Source: Roseburia sp. (GTDB lineage: Bacteria > Bacillota > Clostridia > Lachnospirales > Lachnospiraceae). Taken from it: a stretch of 64,000 nucleotides of DNA. The position numbers and the translations under genes are program-made. The notes beneath the pieces are model-generated. The model ran no database searches. It was given only the letters and a program-made list of their open reading frames with translations, and was not told the origin of the DNA. The DNA is taken from contig JAHZFL010000012.1 of assembly GCA_019421345.1 (NCBI GenBank), positions 25,510 to 89,509 on the forward strand, given 5' to 3'. Shown here in pieces: positions 34,783-44,664 of the stretch (its first letter is position 1; every line of letters starts with the position of its first letter).

Positions 34783-35517
34783 CTAATTTCCCAAAACAAT
34801 CTGATAATTCTGATCTGTTGTCACGATAAGCTCCGCATTTTCTACCGCAGTCACCTCCGCAGGAATCTGGAATAAAAGCACCGCCTTCTTTGTCTCTCCC
34901 GCATTGATCGTTCCCGCCATGGATGAAAAATCCTCTGTCAGAACCGTCTGCTCGGCAGTTGCTGTAATATCCTGTCCCAGACGTACCGTAAAGGCATCCG
35001 CACCGGGCAGTGAATTAACCTCCACAGGCTCGCTTCCCGTATTCATAATATTAACCTCAAGGAGCAGATACTTCTTGCCGGCATCGGGATACATCGCGAA
35101 ATAATCGTCCTCCATATAGCTGTCCGCAAAACTTGCCCCCACATAAGAAAACTCAATGCCGGGAACTGCAAACACCTCGTTCCACGATGCCGGAACATAT
35201 GTCTCCTCCTGTGTCTGCGTATCCTCCGTCACAGGCGGCTGCGCCGTCTCCGAAGAAACATCTGTCCCTGCACTCTGTTCCGGCAAAGTCTCCTCCGCTG
35301 CCGCTGTATTTTCCTCTGTTGCTTCCGTCTCCTCAGGAAAGACCATCGTCAGCCCCTCCTTCTGATACGCGTTGTACTTCGCCACAACATGCGCAGAATA
35401 ATCTACGATGAGCGCTTCCTCCTTCTCGGTAAGCTCATATGGTTTTTCCCCGCATCCGCTCATTACTGCAGCCGCAAACAGGGCTGCCGCCATCATCTGT
35501 ACCCTTGTTCTTCTCAT
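34783..35517 (-). CDS. Lipoprotein with C-terminal DUF4352/DUF5067-like domain
   Basis: Exported lipoprotein of 244 residues. The signal peptide ends in the lipobox VMSGC, so the protein should be anchored on the outer face of the membrane. A Thr/Glu/Gln-rich linker (about 65-115) leads to a beta-rich domain (about 125-240) with phrases such as LLLEVNIMNTGSEPVEV and ETKKAVLLFQIPAE that are typical of DUF4352-like telokin/Ig-fold proteins. The ATG at 35517 has GAGGGG upstream; a GTG four codons earlier is not needed. It lies 86 bases after a sensor kinase. No enzymatic role is evident. Confidence 0.8.
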   Translation of the reverse strand: MRRTRVQMMAAALFAAAVMSGCGEKPYELTEKEEALIVDYSAHVVAKYNAYQKEGLTMVFPEETEATEENTAAAEETLPEQSAGTDVSSETAQPPVTEDTQTQEETYVPASWNEVFAVPGIEFSYVGASFADSYMEDDYFAMYPDAGKKYLLLEVNIMNTGSEPVEVNSLPGADAFTVRLGQDITATAEQTVLTEDFSSMAGTINAGETKKAVLLFQIPAEVTAVENAELIVTTDQNYQIVLGN

Positions 35518-35603
35518 AAGTCCCCTCACAAAATATTATTCCTGTGTCTATGTTAGCATTTTCACCGGCATATGGCAATAACAAAAATCATGCCCGCTGT
35601 ATT

Positions 35604-37148
35604 TTATTCCTGTGCGCTCGCATCAAGCTCAAACCAAAATTCCACGCCATGCGCATGATTCTGCACACCGCACTCTCTGTGATGCGTCTCCATGATCGCC
35701 TTGACGATGGAAAGCCCGATGCCGCTGCCGCCATACTCCCTGGTGTGCGCCTTGTCTACCTTATAAAATTTGTTCCATATCTTATTCAGATCCTCATCGG
35801 GAATCGGGTCTCCGGTGTTATACACACTCACCCTCACAATTCCCCCCTCTCGCCTTTGGCGCACGGCGATCTGCTTTTCACCCTTGGCATGGTTTATGGC
35901 ATTGCTCAGGTAATTTGTGATAACCTCCTCGACCATAAACTCATCCGCCCAGACATAGACCGGCTCCCGCGGATATTCCGTGATCGTAATGCCGTTTTGT
36001 TCCAAAAGGATTCCTGACGCCTGAAGCACACCCACGACCAGCTCGGTCAATTCAAACCGTTCCATCGTCACAGTCTCTCCACCGGACTCCAACTGATTTA
36101 AGGTCAGAAGCTTCTTTACCATAAGGTTCATCTTCTCCGCCTCATCCATAATGACCTCGCAGTAAAAATCCCTGCTTTCCGCATCCTCATTGATGCATTC
36201 CCGCAATCCCTCCGCATAGCCACGGATCAGTGCAAGCGGCGTCTTTAGCTCATGCGACACATTTGAGAGAAACTCCCGGCGCAGCTTCTCCTCCTTCGTT
36301 TTCTTCTCAATATCGCTCAAGAGCCGATTATTTGCATTTTTCAATTCACAGATCGTATGCTCCAGTTGATACGACAGCGCGTTCATATGCTCCCCAAGCT
36401 CATCAATCTCATTCTTCTCATCTCCCGCCGCTTCGTATTTCGCTTCAAAATCCAACGATGTCATGCGTTTTGACAGCTCCGTCAGCTTTAAGACAGGATT
36501 TGTGATCCTTCTGCTGACAAACACCGCCACAAAAATACTGACCGCAGTCGCAAGGATTCCGATATAGAGCAGAAAACGACTCGAAAGCTTCACGCTTTCG
36601 CGAATACTTTCAAGCGCTGAACGCATAAGGATCAGATTGCCGTTAGAGAGTGTTCCGTACAAAACAAGATACTCGGAATTTAAACGCATATCCGTTCTCC
36701 GTTCGATCAGATACGCCTCCCGCTCGACCAATGTCACAACCTTTTCATTTTTGCCGCCAAAAATAATATCCATAAACTCCAGCAGCATCTGCTGCGGATC
36801 GTTGACGGACGAACGCACGACAGCACGGTTGGAGCTGATAATGAGCACGGTGATGTTTCCATTTGCACAAAGATTGTCAAAGGTAACGTCAAATGCCGCG
36901 CTCTCCAGCGCTCCGGCAGCGCTTGCATCGTCGATAACGCCAAAGCCGTCCTCTAAAACGCGCTGCTGGTTTTTCATATAATACGGCTCTAAAAATACGG
37001 TATTTAACAGCAAGCAAAGCAGGATCGTTCCCGCCACCATGCCGGAAATGATGACTGCGATCTCTCTTGTCAGAGAGCCCTTTTTTGTCTTTTTTAATAT
37101 TTTTTTTAGATTTGTATCACTAAATTGCATTCTATGCCTAATTCCCAT
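35604..37148 (-). CDS. Sensor histidine kinase
   Basis: Membrane sensor kinase of the two-component pair with the adjacent response regulator. The protein has about 514 residues: two membrane helices (about 37-58 and 185-210) flanking an extracellular sensor of about 125 residues, a HAMP linker with SRRITNPVLKLTELSKRM, a HisKA domain with the phospho-histidine in VSHELKTPL, and a HATPase domain with an N-box (EVITNYLSNAINHA) and GGSGIGLS. The start is uncertain: the ATG at 37148 lies five bases after the regulator stop, and one at 37130 (AGG upstream) is nearly as good. The signal is unknown; the neighbouring lipoprotein may be a partner. Confidence 0.9.
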   Translation of the reverse strand: MGIRHRMQFSDTNLKKILKKTKKGSLTREIAVIISGMVAGTILLCLLLNTVFLEPYYMKNQQRVLEDGFGVIDDASAAGALESAAFDVTFDNLCANGNITVLIISSNRAVVRSSVNDPQQMLLEFMDIIFGGKNEKVVTLVEREAYLIERRTDMRLNSEYLVLYGTLSNGNLILMRSALESIRESVKLSSRFLLYIGILATAVSIFVAVFVSRRITNPVLKLTELSKRMTSLDFEAKYEAAGDEKNEIDELGEHMNALSYQLEHTICELKNANNRLLSDIEKKTKEEKLRREFLSNVSHELKTPLALIRGYAEGLRECINEDAESRDFYCEVIMDEAEKMNLMVKKLLTLNQLESGGETVTMERFELTELVVGVLQASGILLEQNGITITEYPREPVYVWADEFMVEEVITNYLSNAINHAKGEKQIAVRQRREGGIVRVSVYNTGDPIPDEDLNKIWNKFYKVDKAHTREYGGSGIGLSIVKAIMETHHRECGVQNHAHGVEFWFELDASAQE

Positions 37149-37153
37149 GATTG

Positions 37154-37855
37154 TCAATACCGCCCGGCTTGGGCGCCTGCACATTCAAATTTATATCCCA
37201 TGCCCCACACCGTCTTGATATACGCACCCTTCTCGCCTATTTTGGCACGCAGCTTCTTTACATGGGTATCGATCGTGCGGGCATCCCCGAAATAATCATA
37301 GTTCCAGACATGATTTAAAATCTTCTCTCTGGAAAGCGCGATCCCCTCGTTTTCCAAAAAATAAGTCAGCAGTTCAAATTCCTTATAGCTTAACTCGATC
37401 TCCTTCCCGTCCACCGTGACAAGATGCGCCGTTTTGTCGATGACGATACCGCCCTTCGCCAAAACCGTTCCCTCCTGCTGCAGCTTTCCGCTCCGACGCA
37501 GAAGCGCTCCGACGCGCGCCATCAGAATTTTGGGAGAAAACGGCTTGGAAATATATTCGTCTGCGCCCAGCTCAAATCCATTCAGCTCGTCACTCTCCTC
37601 TCCCTTCGCGGTCAGCATAATGATCGGCACCTTGGAATTTTCACGAATCTCCCGACAGACCTCAAAGCCGCCTCTCCCCGGCATCATAACGTCCAGGATC
37701 AGCAGCGCAATATTCTTTTCACTGTAAAAAATGTCAAGCGCCTCGTCGCCGTCTCCTGCCTCCAGCACCTCATAGCCCTCACGCACCAGAAAATCCCGCA
37801 CCAGCTTCCGCATTCTTCGCTCGTCATCCACCACCAGAATTTTAAGCTTATCCAT
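37154..37855 (-). CDS. OmpR-family response regulator
   Basis: DNA-binding regulator of 233 residues. The receiver domain (1-120) has the phospho-aspartate in LLILDVMMPG, the acidic DD at VVDDE and lysine in ISKPFSP. The winged-helix OmpR/PhoB domain (about 130-228) ends in RTIDTHVKKLRAKIG and WGMGYKFE. It is co-transcribed with the sensor kinase, whose start lies five bases after its stop. Targets are unknown, but the downstream lipoprotein is a plausible one. Confidence 0.95.
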   Translation of the reverse strand: MDKLKILVVDDERRMRKLVRDFLVREGYEVLEAGDGDEALDIFYSEKNIALLILDVMMPGRGGFEVCREIRENSKVPIIMLTAKGEESDELNGFELGADEYISKPFSPKILMARVGALLRRSGKLQQEGTVLAKGGIVIDKTAHLVTVDGKEIELSYKEFELLTYFLENEGIALSREKILNHVWNYDYFGDARTIDTHVKKLRAKIGEKGAYIKTVWGMGYKFECAGAQAGRY

Positions 37856-37923
37856 TCCGCCTGTTCCTTCCTTACTGCTTTTTTGTTTATTTTAGCAGCT
37901 ATTTATGAAAAATCTGTGACAGG

Positions 37924-38502
37924 CTACTCTGCCTGTATGCCAAGCTGCGCTTCCTTTTCCCTGATCGCATTCTCCCGCTCCTGCAGCTCCTCGTCCCAGC
38001 CCGCATAGCGATTGAGCAGCTTTTCCTCATAATTTAGAATCGTCGGATGACCTGCGGTTGCCGAAATGGCAAACATCGCCGCCACACAGAGAAACAGCGC
38101 AAACGCAATGCCCACGGTGATCCGGTAGCGGTTTTTGTAATCAACATTGACATACCGCTCCCTGACCCTTTGCTTCTTTCCCGAAGCCTCAATCCTTTTT
38201 CTCATCTGCTTTTCCAGCGCAGAATGCCGCACCTGTATCGGAAGAATATCCTCCTTGGCAATCGCCGGGGACATACACAGATATTCCTGCAGCTCCTTTA
38301 GATAGGAGACCCCAAGCGCCGTCTCAAACAAACGCTCCCGCACCAGCTTATTGTAAATCTCAAGCACCTTCTTGGGATTGTTCATATCGAGTTTTTCCCT
38401 GATAAAACGCACGCCTTCTTCTTCCTTTTGTGCCTGTCCAGCCTCCTCTATACTGGCAAAGGCAAAGCCTCCCACCAGTCTCTTTTCTCTTTCCTCTGAC
38501 AT
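37924..38502 (-). CDS. Single-pass membrane protein of unknown function
   Basis: Not recognised. The 192-residue protein has a charged N-terminal helical region (1-125), one membrane helix (about 126-150, ITVGIAFALFLCVAAMFAISAT) and a short charged tail with a heptad-like run (DEELQERENAIREKEAQL). The ATG at 38502 is chosen because AGAGGAAG lies at proper distance; a start ten codons earlier lacks one. It lies just downstream of the ssrA terminator and before the two-component genes. It may be a membrane-bound scaffold; no family can be named. Confidence 0.7.
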   Translation of the reverse strand: MSEEREKRLVGGFAFASIEEAGQAQKEEEGVRFIREKLDMNNPKKVLEIYNKLVRERLFETALGVSYLKELQEYLCMSPAIAKEDILPIQVRHSALEKQMRKRIEASGKKQRVRERYVNVDYKNRYRITVGIAFALFLCVAAMFAISATAGHPTILNYEEKLLNRYAGWDEELQERENAIREKEAQLGIQAE

Positions 38503-38648
38503 CGTTTTTCTTCCTCTTTCTCTTTCGCCCAAATCTGATGATATTTCTCATTATAAAAAAGACCTCTCCAAAAAGCAATGGCTGCCCCACACGTTTCTGA
38601 CATGACACCGCCGCACTCTCATGGACGCCGTCTTTTCTTGCAAAAGGC

Positions 38649-38680
38649 AGAAAGCACCGGAGACATCTCCGGTGCTTTCT
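38649..38680 (-). terminator. Terminator of ssrA
   Basis: Fifteen-base perfect stem AGAAAGCACCGGAGA/TCTCCGGTGCTTTCT a few bases past the tmRNA acceptor stem, with GCCTTTTGC after it on the minus strand. Confidence 0.8.
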
Positions 38681-38688
38681 CTCCCAAG

Positions 38689-39062
38689 TGGACCTGAGGG
38701 GAATCGAACCCCTGTCCAAAAGCCGAGCCACTGTACTTCTACGAGCGTAGCTTATGGTTTCTGCCGCCTTTCGGCGGCACATTCCCTCCACCGGACTTGC
38801 ATAAGCACAATTCCGGGTTCAGTAGCTTCATCATACGCCTGCGGGCTCAAAGCTTTGCCCGTATCGTTTCCTGCATCGTCGAAGCCTGATTGCTAAAGTG
38901 CAGGTGCTCTAGGTCAGACTGCTGCCATACAGGCAGCTAGTTACAGCTTAGGCTGCAACCGCTAAATTGTCTTCAGCGTTTAATTTTAATGTTGGAATTT
39001 CACGCATCCCGTGCGGCTCGCTTCTCCAGCTTTACGACCCCTGTCGAAACCTTTACAAGCCC
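38689..39062 (-). ncRNA. ssrA: Transfer-messenger RNA
   Basis: Rescues stalled ribosomes and tags the unfinished protein. The acceptor stem pairs GGGCTTG (5' end, 39062-39056) with CAGGTCC (3' end), and the discriminator is A; CCA is not fully encoded. The 5' end continues TAAAGGTTTCGAC, typical of tmRNA, and the T-arm GGGGTTCGATTCCCC is near the 3' end. The tag frame is 38977-38948 on the minus strand and reads AEDNLAVAA followed by TAA. smpB lies 34 bases upstream, so protein and RNA partners are made together. The length is about 374 bases. Confidence 0.95.
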
Positions 39063-39096
39063 ATAAATTTATCTGCCAGCCTCTCATTCTAAAAGG

Positions 39097-39564
39097 TTAC
39101 AGATTTCTCACCTTAAATTCGCGCTCCGCTTCGCGGCGCATATCCTTCTTGGCAATATCCTGCCGCTTATCGTAAAGCTTCTTGCCCTTTGCCAGTGCAA
39201 TCTGCACCTTCACGAGACTCCCCCGCAGATAGACCTCCACCGGAACAAGCGTATAGCCCTGCTCCGTGAGCTTTCCCGTCAGTTTGCGGATCTCTGACTT
39301 ATGCATCAGAAGCTTCTTTGGACGAAGCGGATCCCTGTTAAAAATATTGCCTTTTTCGTAAGGGCTGATATGCATTCCGTAAACGATGACCTCGCCGCTT
39401 TCAATCCGGACAAACGCCTCCTTAATACTGCATTTGCCCATCCGCATGGACTTAACCTCCGTACCATGCAGTGCGATGCCCGCCTCGTAACGCTCCTCCA
39501 GGAAATAGTCGTGGTGGGCTTTTTTGTTATTTGCTATTAATTTTTTTTCTGTCTTTCCCGCCAT
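39097..39564 (-). CDS. smpB: SsrA-binding protein
   Basis: Binds tmRNA and brings it to stalled ribosomes. The 155-residue protein has the OB-fold sequence typical of the family (NNKKAHHDYFLEERYEAGI, GTEVKS, SIKEAFVRI) and the basic C-terminal tail KKLYDKRQDIAKKDMRREAER that sits in the decoding channel. The ATG at 39564 follows GAGGAGAGG. It is placed between rnr and ssrA, a common order in Firmicutes, and shares their transcript from the secG promoter. Confidence 0.97.
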   Translation of the reverse strand: MAGKTEKKLIANNKKAHHDYFLEERYEAGIALHGTEVKSMRMGKCSIKEAFVRIESGEVIVYGMHISPYEKGNIFNRDPLRPKKLLMHKSEIRKLTGKLTEQGYTLVPVEVYLRGSLVKVQIALAKGKKLYDKRQDIAKKDMRREAEREFKVRNL

Positions 39565-39623
39565 GACCTCTCCTCTCATGCTGTTACAGTATAACGCAGA
39601 ATCGCCGATCCTGCAAGGAATTT

Positions 39624-41756
39624 TTACTGACCCGATACGACACGAAAATCAATCGTGCGCATCCATCTGTCCGTGCCCGAAACGACAACCTCAATTCGCT
39701 GCCCCAGCTTATAGCGTCTGCCCGTCGCCTCTCCAATCAGCTCATAGGTGCTCTCATTGTAATGAAAATAATCGTCAGTCAGGGTCGTCACATGCACAAG
39801 ACCTTCCACCGTGTTCGGCAGCTCCACATAAAAGCCCCACTCTGTCACACCGGAGATCACGCCCATGTAGGTCTCTCCGATATGCTGCTCCATGTATTCC
39901 ACCTTTTTTAGCTTTTCCGTCTCACGCTCCGCCTCGTCGGCACGGCGTTCCATCTCACTCGAATGCTTCGCGACCTCCGGCAGGATTTTTTCATAGTGCG
40001 CAATTCTTTTCCCATTCATTCTTCCGCGCAGATTATCCTTGATGATCCGGTGAATCTGCAAATCGGGATAACGTCGGATCGGGGAAGTAAAATGACAGTA
40101 ATACGGTGTGGCAAGACCGAAATGGCCCGTACCGATCGTCGTATATTTTGCCTGCTTCATCGAGCGCAGCGTCAATCTGCTGATCAGAGACTCCTCGGGT
40201 GTCCCCTCAATTTTTTCCAAAAGCTTTTGCAGCTCCTTTGGATGAATCTCATCCTGACCGATTTTTATGGTATAGCCAAAATTATTGATAAATGTGCCAA
40301 GCTTTCTGATCTTCTCCGTATCGGGATGATCATGCGTGCGATAGACAAACGGCAGCTCCTGCCAGAAATAATCCTGCGCCACCGTCTCATTGGCAATCAG
40401 CATAAAGTCCTCGATGATCTTTGTCGCGTTATTTCTCTCATAGGGCTTTAGATCAACCGGCTCTCCCTGCTCGTTTAAAAGAATCTTCGTCTCCGGAAAA
40501 TCAAAATCGATCGAACCGCGTTTCATGCGCCGGTTTCTTAAAATTTCAGCAAGCTCCTTCATTCTGTCAAATAACGGAACAAACGATTCATATTCTCTGC
40601 ACTCTGCCTCGTCCCGATCCTCAAGGATTTTTTTTACACTTGTGTAGCTCATACGCCTGTCAACCTGTATGACAGTCTCCGCGATCACATGATCCAGAAC
40701 ATCTCCCTTCTGATCAATCGTCATAATACAGCTCAATGCCAGACGATCCTCCCCGGCGTTCAACGAACATATGCCATTGGAAAGCTTGTGCGGCAGCATC
40801 GGTATGACGCGGTCTACCAAATATACCGACGTTCCCCGCTTTAGCGCCTCCACATCGAGCGCGCTGTGCTCCTGTACATAATTCGCCACATCAGCAATGT
40901 GCACGCCAAGCTTATAGCATGCGCCCTCCTTCGTGAGTGTGATCGCATCATCAAGGTCCTTCGCATCCTCCCCGTCAATCGTCACGGTCTGCCAGTCGCG
41001 CAGATCTATCCGCCCCGCCATATCGGCGTCACTGACCTCATTTGACACCCGTTCCGCCTGATTTAAGATGCGCTCCGAAAACTCCACAGGCAGCTCATAC
41101 GCTCTTACGATCGAGAGAATATCGGTACCCGGATCGTTGCTATGACCTAAAATCTCAACGACCTTCCCCTCCGGCTTTTTATCCTTTCCTCCAAAATCCG
41201 TCAGCTCCACCACGACCTTGTGCCCCGTAACAGCGCCCTTGGAACGCTCCTGCGGCACAAAAATATCCTTCCCGAACTTCGGGTCGTCCGGCACGGCAAA
41301 CCCAAAAGTCTTGCTCCTTTCATAGGTGCAGACAATCTGGGCCGATCCTCGGCTGATGATCTTTGTCACCGCCCCCTCACAGCGTCTGCCGGACGTCGCC
41401 TTGCTCCTTATCGCCACCTGCACCGTGTCCTTATGAAATGCGCCATTGACCTGCGATTCAGGAATATAAATATCCTCCGCCAAGCCCTCCGCCGTCACAA
41501 AGCCAAAACCTCTCGGATGCGCAAGAAACTGCCCGACCAAAAATTTTCCGTCCGCCTTTTTATATTTTCCCTTTTCCGATACCTCGACCTTTCCGTCTGC
41601 AACAAGCGCCGCAAGCACCTCTGCAAGTTCGCCTCGCTGTGCCTTTGGCACATTTAAAACGGCTGCAATCTCCTTCGCCTTCATCGGTACATAGAGTTCG
41701 TCACAGATAAACCGATAGATCGTCTCTTTTCTTTCTTCCAATATTTCCTTTTTCAT
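39624..41756 (-). CDS. rnr: Ribonuclease R
   Basis: A 3'-to-5' exoribonuclease that degrades structured RNA and helps tmRNA-based quality control. The 710-residue protein has an N-terminal helix-turn-helix (about 1-65), two cold-shock domains (about 70-210), the RNB catalytic domain (about 245-575, with HIADVANYV and the Asp-rich DGEDAKDLDDAI) and a C-terminal S1 domain (about 620-705). The ATG at 41756 follows AGGAAG; upstream in-frame codons run into the palindrome at 41839-41873. It is the second gene of secG-rnr-smpB-ssrA. Confidence 0.95.
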   Translation of the reverse strand: MKKEILEERKETIYRFICDELYVPMKAKEIAAVLNVPKAQRGELAEVLAALVADGKVEVSEKGKYKKADGKFLVGQFLAHPRGFGFVTAEGLAEDIYIPESQVNGAFHKDTVQVAIRSKATSGRRCEGAVTKIISRGSAQIVCTYERSKTFGFAVPDDPKFGKDIFVPQERSKGAVTGHKVVVELTDFGGKDKKPEGKVVEILGHSNDPGTDILSIVRAYELPVEFSERILNQAERVSNEVSDADMAGRIDLRDWQTVTIDGEDAKDLDDAITLTKEGACYKLGVHIADVANYVQEHSALDVEALKRGTSVYLVDRVIPMLPHKLSNGICSLNAGEDRLALSCIMTIDQKGDVLDHVIAETVIQVDRRMSYTSVKKILEDRDEAECREYESFVPLFDRMKELAEILRNRRMKRGSIDFDFPETKILLNEQGEPVDLKPYERNNATKIIEDFMLIANETVAQDYFWQELPFVYRTHDHPDTEKIRKLGTFINNFGYTIKIGQDEIHPKELQKLLEKIEGTPEESLISRLTLRSMKQAKYTTIGTGHFGLATPYYCHFTSPIRRYPDLQIHRIIKDNLRGRMNGKRIAHYEKILPEVAKHSSEMERRADEAERETEKLKKVEYMEQHIGETYMGVISGVTEWGFYVELPNTVEGLVHVTTLTDDYFHYNESTYELIGEATGRRYKLGQRIEVVVSGTDRWMRTIDFRVVSGQ

Positions 41757-41838
41757 CCTTACTTCCTCTCTCATTTCACCTTCTATCAGAAAAAAGGTGA
41801 TCCCATCCTTTCCGCCGTAGCGCAGTCCCACGGAGGGG

Positions 41839-41873
41839 TTGCTTGATAGGAAACGATGTTTCCTATCAAGCAA
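41839..41873. repeat. Perfect 16-base palindrome between secG and rnr
   Basis: Arms TTGCTTGATAGGAAAC and GTTTCCTATCAAGCAA enclose three bases. On the minus strand it begins on the T-run of the secG terminator. The internal ATAGGAAA is shared with the elements at 2024 and 50881. Confidence 0.75.
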
Positions 41874-41899
41874 AAAGACTGCCGTTTACACGACAGTCT
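41872..41899 (-). terminator. Terminator or attenuator after secG
   Basis: AGACTG and CAGTCT arms with an inner CGT/ACG pairing, followed by TTTTT on the minus strand. Since rnr follows without a clear promoter, read-through is expected. Confidence 0.7.
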
Positions 41900-41909
41900 C
41901 ATCTCTCCA

Positions 41910-42149
41910 TTAAAAAATTCCAAGATTCAGCACAACGGACAGCAGAATAAACAAAACAACCAGAATCATTGTGATCCTCTTTTTCACTCCCTCTGCGGAA
42001 CGCCCCTTATTCTTGCTCCAATAAGTCTCCGAGGAGCCTGCAAGTGCACCAAGCCCTGCGGACTTTCCCTCCTGTGCTAAAATAATCACTGTCAATGCCA
42101 CACTGATCAATATGAAAACAAAAGTTAAGATCGTTTTTAAGATTCCCAA
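41910..42149 (-). CDS. secG: Preprotein translocase subunit SecG
   Basis: Small subunit of the SecYEG channel that assists protein export. The 79-residue protein has two membrane helices (about 3-25 and 57-77) with the family loop LAQEGKSAGLGALAGSSETYW between them. Translation begins at TTG (42149), with GGAGGG seven bases upstream; no ATG is available nearby. A strong promoter lies just upstream, and the gene leads the RNA quality-control set rnr-smpB-ssrA, a conserved order in Firmicutes. Confidence 0.95.
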   Translation of the reverse strand: MGILKTILTFVFILISVALTVIILAQEGKSAGLGALAGSSETYWSKNKGRSAEGVKKRITMILVVLFILLSVVLNLGIF

Positions 42150-42188
42150 AATTATTCCCTCCTACAGTATCAACTCGTAACTTTGTCT

Positions 42189-42217
42189 ATTATAGCACAT
42201 ACTTTCTCCGTTTTCAA
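42189..42217 (-). promoter_or_regulatory. Promoter of the secG-rnr-smpB-ssrA group
   Basis: TTGAAA and TATAAT with a 17-base spacer and TGC before the -10, on the minus strand. Confidence 0.8.
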
Positions 42218-42251
42218 CCATTTTCCCGGAACTTTTCGAGTGCAAAGCCGC

Positions 42252-43616
<1,365 letters not shown>

Positions 43617-43619
43617 AGT

Positions 43620-43677
43620 AGCTCCCCTTTCCCAGCATACATACTTTTTTATCCAGTATGCCACAAAAAGGGGAGCT
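43620..43677 (-). promoter_or_regulatory. Inverted repeat pairing with the eno ribosome binding site
   Basis: On the minus strand AGCTCCCCTTT (43677-43667) is the exact complement of AAAGGGGAGCT (43630-43620), which contains the eno ribosome binding site. An inner GCATAC/GTATGC pair stabilises the stem. If the transcript includes both arms, translation of eno would be hidden. Confidence 0.55.
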
Positions 43678-43702
43678 CTATACCTGTGCGCCGCGCGTTT
43701 CT

Positions 43703-44647
43703 TTATTCTATCGCAATACCTTTTGTTTTTAGGAAATCAACCCATATATAATACTTCGATCCGTACAGATGCAGATTGTCAAACGTCAGCTCCTTGCGCA
43801 GATTTCCGGTATCATCGCACACAACCTCATTGACGTCAATGTAGAATATCTTCATGTTATCCGCAAGCTGCGCGATCCGCTCATTGCGTACCTGAATACC
43901 CGGATTGTTAAAAATTTTATCCTTATCGGACTTCTCCTTTGTCACGCGCATAATGCCCTGCACATAAATGATCGCGTCAGGCTGAAGCTGCTGAAACTTT
44001 CTCACAGACTCCTCATATGCCTGCATAAAGGTATCGACAGTTCCGCGTCCCATCTCATTGATTCCAATCTGGAAATAAATCTTTTTATACTGCCGTCTGG
44101 AAAGTGCCTCCTCCAGCGTCAGCTTCTCCCCGTCCACCTCGCAGAAGCGCTGCGACCACATATCATAGACATTCAGCCCGACCGTCGCAAAAAACGTCGC
44201 CTTATCCAACCCGCCGTAATCATGCAGCCCTACCGTTCTGGAATCTCCGATAAATACGGCGTCGTCAAAATAATCGTCTCCCACCGTGATAAATTCCTTT
44301 GTCGGCTGCGGCAGCGGCTCAGGTGGAGGTAAAACCTCTGTCGGCTGCTCCTGTACCTCTGTCTCCGTACCAACCGGCGCTCCCGTCTGCGGCTCCTCCG
44401 TCACCGGGGGAAGCTGTGCAGAATCAGGATTCTCCAACGGCTGCTCCGCCAGCTCCGCTCCCTTTAGCGCCCACGGATAGATCCCGTCGCGAATACCGTC
44501 AAGCACAAGCACAAAATACGGCGTTTTCCTCACATCCTCTGTATAATCCCGGTAAATCGTATCTTTTCCCATATATCCGATTGCAGAAAAACCAATCCAA
44601 AACAGCGCCAAAAAGATGGTTACTCTGCACTTTAAAAATTTTTTCAA
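43703..44647 (-). CDS. Membrane-anchored SGNH/GDSL hydrolase
   Basis: Predicted extracellular esterase or acyltransferase of 314 residues. An N-terminal membrane helix (about 8-26) is followed by a Pro/Glu/Thr-rich linker (about 70-118) and an SGNH domain: the serine in FIGDSRTVG, the asparagine in GINEMG and the Asp-His pair in FDNLHLYG. It lies 17 bases after an MBOAT acyltransferase gene, so the two probably form a system that adds acetyl or other acyl groups to a surface polysaccharide. Translation seems to start at TTG (44647), with only a GGTGAG ribosome binding site. The polymer target is unknown. Confidence 0.85.
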   Translation of the reverse strand: MKKFLKCRVTIFLALFWIGFSAIGYMGKDTIYRDYTEDVRKTPYFVLVLDGIRDGIYPWALKGAELAEQPLENPDSAQLPPVTEEPQTGAPVGTETEVQEQPTEVLPPPEPLPQPTKEFITVGDDYFDDAVFIGDSRTVGLHDYGGLDKATFFATVGLNVYDMWSQRFCEVDGEKLTLEEALSRRQYKKIYFQIGINEMGRGTVDTFMQAYEESVRKFQQLQPDAIIYVQGIMRVTKEKSDKDKIFNNPGIQVRNERIAQLADNMKIFYIDVNEVVCDDTGNLRKELTFDNLHLYGSKYYIWVDFLKTKGIAIE

Positions 44648-44664
44648 AATATTCTCACCACGCC

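Noticed and set aside
41757..41873. Longer N-terminus for ribonuclease R
   Set aside because: The added codons translate the perfect palindrome at 41839-41873, and a good ribosome binding site precedes the ATG at 41756.
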